From: Berghia stephanieae
Lineage: Eukaryota > Mollusca > Gastropoda > Nudibranchia > Aeolidiidae
Reading direction: 5' to 3'
NCBI GenBank assembly: GCA_034508935.3
Contig: CM067442.1
Span: 85,457,448-85,521,447 of the forward strand
Length of the DNA stretch: 64,000 nucleotides
In this document: positions 58,253-64,000 of the stretch, piece by piece
Numbering within the stretch: the stretch's first letter is position 1
How the letters are laid out: each line of letters starts with the position of its first letter
Notes under the pieces: generated by a model
Seen by the model: only the letters and a program-made list of their open reading frames with translations
The model's database searches: none
What the model was told of the DNA's origin: nothing
Program-made: the position numbers and the translations under genes

Positions 58253-58997
58253 CTTTATCAGGTCGTTACATTGGCTTCTTCAAAACAATAACAGCCGCTT
58301 TAGCCGATGGAGGCTGACATGTTATTATACCGCAGCGTGGGAAGTTTCGAGGTGAATGAAAGGTCAGCATAATCATTTAAAATTCAAAAATGGATCATAT
58401 TGATTGAAAATTTGCAGATTGGTCTAAAAACACTAATCTTATAGAAATATTTTGTCCATCATTTTTTTTCTCAGCGATTTTTGTTGTTTGTTTGCATGTA
58501 GGTTGTTTGTTTTTATTTCCGTGGGTCAAAAGGTCAGAGGCCATCATCTTCACTCCCCTCTCAGCTGGCAGGGTGACTGTAATAGATCTAGACTTGCAAT
58601 GTAATAGTTGCGTCGGCTGCTGAAGTAAGCCACCTTTGTCAACAAAAAAATGTTACGTACAAATAATGTTTAATTCGCGGGAACACAAGATAATGTCATG
58701 AAAAAGTACACCTTCATATTGATACCAAATGCATTGCATGCACTATGCCACTTTTGAGTGATTGTGAAGTAGATCTGTACTGTAATGAAATGTGACGACA
58801 TAGAGTTGAAGTTGAAGGTTTTATTATTTTTCTGTTTTGTGTTACGTTAAACGAGCTGAGTGCTATATTTCCTATTCATGATTGACTGTTTTGTGAGTAC
58901 TAATACCATTCATAGAGGACCATCAATTATCATGTCTTATATTTTCGTGGCAGGCACGTAACTTATACTTGTACTTGTACAAAAATTATAATAAAAT
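58253..58997. promoter_or_regulatory. divergent intergenic region, probable bidirectional promoter
   Basis: 745 bases separate the start codons of IARS2 (-) and the GPR137-like gene (+). It contains more CpG than the surroundings (gccgctttagccg, ttgcgtcggctg, ttcgcgggaac) and no convincing TATA box near either ATG. A possible 3' splice site, TTTTCGTGGCAG at 58943-58954, would place a 5' UTR junction just before the GPR137 start codon. Transcription starts cannot be placed from sequence. Confidence 0.55.
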
Positions 58998-60945
58998 ATG
59001 AGGTCACTAGAAAATGGTGCAGTACCACGTCCAACTATACACTATTCTTCACACACCAGGCCATGGGATGTGCAAAAGATGACAGCTACAAACCAGCTTT
59101 CAATTGATGGACCTTTGACTCATCATTTACTCCTAGACCCTTCCTATGCTATTCGTGGAGTGTCGTCTCCTCCTCCTGAAGGGGCGGCAGAGAATCTGGA
59201 TTTGAATGAAAATGAAGTTCAAGCAGCCATTCCATCACTGAATCCGAGTCTTCCTTCCACTGTCCAACTGAGTCTAACCATTACTTACACTGTTGTGTTT
59301 AGTTTAATTTTTATTTTAGTTTACATCCAGTTATGGATGATTTGGTACTACCGCCATAAACGACTAAGCCACCAGACGCTTTTCCTGTCACTATGCCTAA
59401 TTTGGGCTGGTCTAAGAACATCTCTGTTTTCATTTTACTTTCAAAATTGTAAGGAAGCAAACAATTTGGATACGCCAGTTTACTGGCTACTGTATTGCCT
59501 CCCAGTATGTCTACAGTTTTCGATGCTTTGTTTACTTTTACATTTTTATGCTCAGGTAAGTCAGACTGTAATATATGATTAGGTCCCATATCATTTTATA
59601 CTATTTTTGAAAATCCGGCAGACACAGCATTCTTAAGAATTTCAAGTAGGTACCTTTATTCAATCCATACATTCTGACCTAAAACTTATTTGGTCTTTTT
59701 TTTTTAAAGAATAAGAGGGCTGTCCGCATTATAAAAAGATTTGACACAGTCCCTCGGATGTCATTTATTGATATATTAGAACAGTTTTAATTCGAGATTA
59801 TTAATTTTAAAGATTATAAAGGTTATTAAACAATGACATTGTGTGCTGAATGAAACTTGGCTTGGACTTTCTATCGTATTCAGAAGATATAAGGGAAAGC
59901 ATTATCTTGATTATGGGATTAACAGTTTATTTAAAGAAGGTTTAAAAACCTGGATCAGTTTTGTCAATCGTAACCAAATATTTAATGATTTAATTCTCTA
60001 AATGGGGAAAAAATCTTCTTAATAGATTTACTTTCTTTGAATACAGAACACTGAGAATATTTTTTTTTAAAGATAACAATGACAATGATAATAGATAAGA
60101 GTAACATCTAGAAACTCATACAGACAATAAGTGGTAAAAATGATAAGACATTTATGGTTGGGGAAATCGTAGAATTAGATTCTGTTACATGTTGAGCATA
60201 TGAAGAGCTATGTGCTAAAAATATTTATATGTCACAGGAAGTTAGTTTTGAGAAAATAGAAAATATAGTTTGGATTCTGCAATAGAGAGTATTAAAAAAA
60301 TATCAAATAGGAGTCGTCGATTATGCATATCCTGAAAATAATTGGTGAGTTAAAACTAAGGTGATTATGCTTTAAGTTTATCACTGATTAGCTGAAAAAG
60401 TCATGAAAATTTGACACAAGTACTTTTATTACTGGGTCTTCACGTGGTTTTAGAATGTTAAAGACACTCGGGATGAGTCAATGCCCAGGGACCATAAAAA
60501 TCGATTAAAAGAATGGCACCCAAAATACCCTTGTCCATCTTTTCTGTTGTTATCTCGCCTCCTGGATGGAAGGTGTGAAATAATAAAAGGTCCATGTTGT
60601 ATTTTAATATTAAGTGGTGAACTAATGGGCCATCTTTGTATTAAGGCTAAGATAATCACAACTCAACAAGACAGATTTTTTCCCCAGCATTTCAAAGATA
60701 GAGACACAATTTCTCCTCTTGTTGGTGTTTTTCAAAAGGCATCCAAACCAGAGAACAAACCAAGAGTTTTTTCTGATTAGCTTGGATTTCTAGGCTAAAC
60801 TTTACTTGTTAATCTTAGGCATTTGGAACTTGGTTAAACAGAACGAGTGTTTTATAATCTATTTCTTTTTGGGTTGCTTGATGGACTTGATTTTAAAAAG
60901 CCGAGAAAGGTCTTTTCTACCATAATAGTCTGCTCAATATTTCTT

Positions 60946-61022
<77 letters not shown>

Positions 61023-61953
61023 CTCTCTCTTTTCTCTCTCCCTCTCTGCTTTAGTTAGATAACTCACACATATATTGCACATTTGTTTGTTTTGTTTTAG
61101 TATTTTGTCATGGATTATTGAATAGCCTAATTTGATTAGCACTCTCTCTAGAATATTCTTTTTGAGGTAGTAGCAAATAATTGTAACTTTCTGTTTCACG
61201 TCACATAATGTCCAGTTCCATGTGCCGGTTGGCTAAAATACTGGACCCCTTTTGATAACCTTGGTCATCTTTTTGAGTTGAAAAAAACAAACCACAATAA
61301 CTTGTGTATCTGTAATGCTTTAAAATGACATCTCAGTTGTAACAGAGATTTCACCACATGTAATTTATTTATATAAATTGCAAAATAACAACTGGGGTAA
61401 AATATTTTACAAAATAGAATTAAATCTCACAATACAGTACTACATAATAGGAATTAAAGATTAAATTGTGATAATTCAAATTATGACTACTGATCATATC
61501 TTGGTGTCGAGTAATTTTTGTTGTAGTCTTTCAGGCATAAAGTTCATAGAGCCGGAGTTTAATCCAGTTTCCATAGCATTAAATTGACAATAGAAATTGC
61601 TTGCTATCTTTAGATAGGATGCTAGTTTATGGTAAAGTACTTTCCATTAGATCTAACAGAACCATACACCCAATCAATGCTTGGAGGCATTTAATTTCAT
61701 ACAGTACATATCATCCATCGAACATCCTTTTTTTTTATCATTCTGACTACATCCATCACTGCCAATAGCCTGGCTCTCATCACATCTGCATCAGGTAATG
61801 TGAAAACCAGAGTTGGTAATCATTATCGTTATCGCCCATCTGGTCACTGACTAAGCTCAACTTCACTTTGCTTTGTCACAAAAATGACTATGTGCCACTG
61901 AGTCTTTGAAATCATAAATAGTAGATATGGTAGTAGTAGTAGTAGTAGTAGTA

Positions 61954-62023
<70 letters not shown>

Positions 62024-62424
62024 CATTAGCAGCAGTAATCAGTAACAGAAATAGCATTAGAAATTGGAATGTAATTAGTATTACATATTTTGTGGCAGAA
62101 GTATAATCGAATAATTGTTATATATGCTATGATATGTGTAAGGCTGAACAATTAACACGCCACATTAAATTGACTGTTCATAAAAGATAAGACACAGCAT
62201 TGGTGTAATCAAGTAAATGCATATTAAGGATTTAGTCATAGTCATGTTAGTATCAAACAATCACTAGCTAACCTTGGAAATATCATATATCTCAAATCAA
62301 ATCATCAGGAATGTGTCTTTAACAAGCCAATTTGAACGCATAAAATGACCCACCTCATTCATTATGTTCCACTATCATCAATTATCTTGCTCACCTCCTC
62401 CTCTTCTTCCTCTTACCTTTCTTC

Positions 62425-62503
<79 letters not shown>

Positions 62504-63449
62504 GTTGGTTTATGTGTGTAGTGTTTTTGTTTGTGTGTTGTTGGATTTCTTTAAAGAGCTGTAACATAACAATAATTGCCTCCTGTTGCAATAAAGATAT
62601 ATTATTATTATTATTATAATATTATTATATTATTATTATATTATTATTATTATTATTAATTATTATTATTATTATTATTATTATTATCATTATTATTATT
62701 ATTATTATTATTATTTATCCTCTCCTTAGCTTTTCTCTTCTCTTTCACAGCCAACTCTTGTTGGTGCTGAGCACTGCGTTATGTTAAATGCTATTGTATT
62801 GTTCTAAAACTGTTATGTTGTTAAAGCTTATGCAATGGTAGATGTTTTACAAAAACTTACATATCATTTTTTTTCGTAGTGTTTATCTTATCAGTGACCT
62901 TATCTTTTTGCAACAGATAAGATAAGTGTGATTCATTTGTTAAAACAACCGTTTTTGTAAATACACGCATAATGACCCTTACTTTCATTTTATGTATCCA
63001 GTCTAAATAACTGAAAATATTTGCTTCTAATTGAATGAAATATAGACAATTCAATCTTTCAAGAAAATGCATGTGGCTTAATGATGTTATCTGAAAATTG
63101 TCTTAATAAAGTGTATAAATCATTCATTCCTTTAATGTATGTTAAGTCTGATATTGTAGAATTAGTGTCTTTTGCATTGGATAAAACTAAGGGAAGAATC
63201 ATCGACAAAACATATTTTCAACCATAGCATGGCAACTTTGCTTTTACTTTAACATGGTTAAGCCATTAAAAATAGTTAAAAATATTCTATTGTTGCATTT
63301 ACAACAATGTTATCAATGAAAGAAATTGTTAAATATTGTGATTAGTGCATCATGAATTTGGACTCTAGTTCAAAAGTTTACCATCATATTCACCATTTTT
63401 TCCAGGTCTTTTTCAAGACAAGGGCTCGATATGAAACAGCACATTATAA
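58998..63449 (+). CDS. GPR137-family integral membrane protein (3' partial, first two coding exons)
   Basis: Exon 58998-59555 encodes 186 residues and exon 63406-63449 encodes VFFKTRARYETAHYK. Vertebrate GPR137/GPR137B/GPR137C are multi-pass lysosomal membrane proteins linked to mTORC1 and Rag regulation. Here: a long hydrophilic N-tail (1-90), TM1 about 92-116 (ending YIQLWMIW), the family's YRHKRLSHQTLFL loop (118-130), TM2 about 124-148 with LRTSLFSFYF, and TM3 about 160-182 with YWLLYCLPVCLQF. The ATG is preceded in frame by TAA (58992-58994). The N-tail is longer and less conserved than in vertebrates, so Met28 could also serve. The gene continues beyond the window, so it cannot be assigned to one paralogue. 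Confidence 0.93.
60948..61046. repeat. (CT)n microsatellite
   Basis: About 100 bases of CT repeat with TT interruptions. Confidence 0.95.
61540..61690 (-). repeat. SINE family B, 3' body fragment
   Basis: In reverse: ttctgttagatctaatggaa, agtactttaccataaactag, gcatcc and ggattaaactccggctc, matching 18825-18930. Confidence 0.65.
61928..62023. repeat. (AGT)n microsatellite
   Basis: About 95 bases of TAG/AGT repeat. It makes artificial poly-Tyr and poly-Thr frames on the minus strand. Confidence 0.95.
62425..62501. repeat. (GA)n microsatellite
   Basis: About 75 bases of uninterrupted GA repeat. Confidence 0.95.
62600..62716. repeat. (ATT)n microsatellite
   Basis: About 115 bases of ATT repeat with several breaks. 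Confidence 0.95.
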
Positions 63450-63838
63450 GTAAGTTGGATTTTCAATCTAAATTCTTTGATAAGTGGGTAAGGTCACGAA
63501 ATGAATAAGCTGACAGGGCGGCATTATGTTATGTTCACGCAGATCATGTGATAAGAGAATTTTTAAGACAATTAAGCTGGGGGTTGGGTTTTTTTTCAGA
63601 ATGAATGAAAGAAAATTCTACACATTGACAAATATGCTCTCACAATATTAACACTTCTCACTATATTTTCACTTATTTCCACTATCTTTAATTTTATTGA
63701 GTTGAACAAAGTACTGAAAAACAATTAACATTTAAAGGAATTAAAAAAAAAAATCAATGTCCTTTTTTAACTTTCATGAATATCAAACATTTTCATGTTC
63801 AAATCAATTTTCGTCATCTGGTTTACATTGGCAATATA

Positions 63839-64000
63839 CAGTGGAACCTCCCGATTACGACACCTCCGAATAGCGACAACCTCCTGATAACTACATTGAC
63901 CCCTGGTCCCGATTTTTTTTCTATTTTTAAGATCAGTAAAAAAAAACCTCCAAATAACGACGCACTTTTTGATAAAACCTCAGAATAATGACAGCATTTG
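63839..64000 (+). mobile_element. pogo/Tigger-type transposon, left end only
   Basis: Starts CAGTGGAACCTCCCGATTAC after TA (63837-63838) and carries repeated AATAACGAC/AATAGCGAC words, as at the ends of Tigger elements. It is cut by the window end. Confidence 0.65.

Larger units (their letters stand above)
59556..63405 (+). other. first intron of the GPR137-like gene, mostly repeats
   Basis: Holds (CT)n, a reverse SINE B fragment, (AGT)n, (GA)n and (ATT)n arrays. The stretch 59700-60780 has faint RT-like traces (FDTVPRMSFIDIL), too weak to call. Confidence 0.6.

Noticed and set aside
59311-59589. 92-residue minus-strand frame across the GPR137-like exon
   Set aside because: Shadow of the conserved plus-strand coding exon.
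59700-60780. L1- or RTE-like reverse transcriptase in the GPR137-like intron, and the 99-residue frame at 60481-60780
   Set aside because: Only one weak block (FDTVPRMSFIDIL) is visible and the 60481 frame has no family resemblance, so no element is called.
61844-62057. Poly-Thr and poly-Tyr frames on the minus strand
   Set aside because: Artefact of the (AGT)n array.

Overview
The window is nuclear DNA of a marine-type invertebrate animal. It is AT-rich, its genes are split by GT-AG introns of 0.1-5 kb, and the introns are filled with degraded LINEs, tRNA-derived SINEs, pogo/Tigger and hAT-like DNA transposons, Penelope-like remnants and long simple repeats. The coding exons give strong bilaterian orthologues, but I cannot name the phylum from sequence alone (lophotrochozoan and ambulacrarian animals both fit).

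Layout. Positions 109-25596 (+) hold the last 28 exons of RAB3GAP2, the non-catalytic subunit of the Rab3/Rab18 GTPase-activating complex; its 5' part lies before the window. Positions 25597-33094 are the spacer between two convergent genes and contain simple repeats, SINE-like copies, a small inverted-repeat element, a Tc1/mariner-type transposon with long terminal inverted repeats and a Tigger transposase fragment. Positions 33095-58252 (-) hold a complete 23-exon IARS2 gene, mitochondrial isoleucyl-tRNA synthetase of 997 residues, whose exon phases close perfectly. Positions 58253-58997 are a divergent spacer, probably a bidirectional promoter. Positions 58998-63449 (+) hold the first two coding exons of a GPR137-family membrane protein gene that continues past the window.

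The three genes do not form a pathway (Rab regulation, mitochondrial translation, lysosomal membrane protein), but the tail-to-tail RAB3GAP2/IARS2 pair has the same order and orientation as in human, so it is an old microsynteny block. RAB3GAP2 exon 7 shows a one-base deficit that breaks the frame. IARS2 has two GC-AG introns. The most notable non-genic items are: a hammerhead-ribozyme fold inside a Penelope-like element (8776-8821); a 145-bp nearly perfect palindrome made of the same element's 3' end (4603-4747); two small transposons sharing CTG...CAG ends, GCAAATT-rich interiors and unusual 6-bp target duplications (11139-11632 and 28720-29132); a hAT-like MITE with an exact 8-bp target duplication (9860-10396); and a three-layer nest of repeats at 21534-23468.
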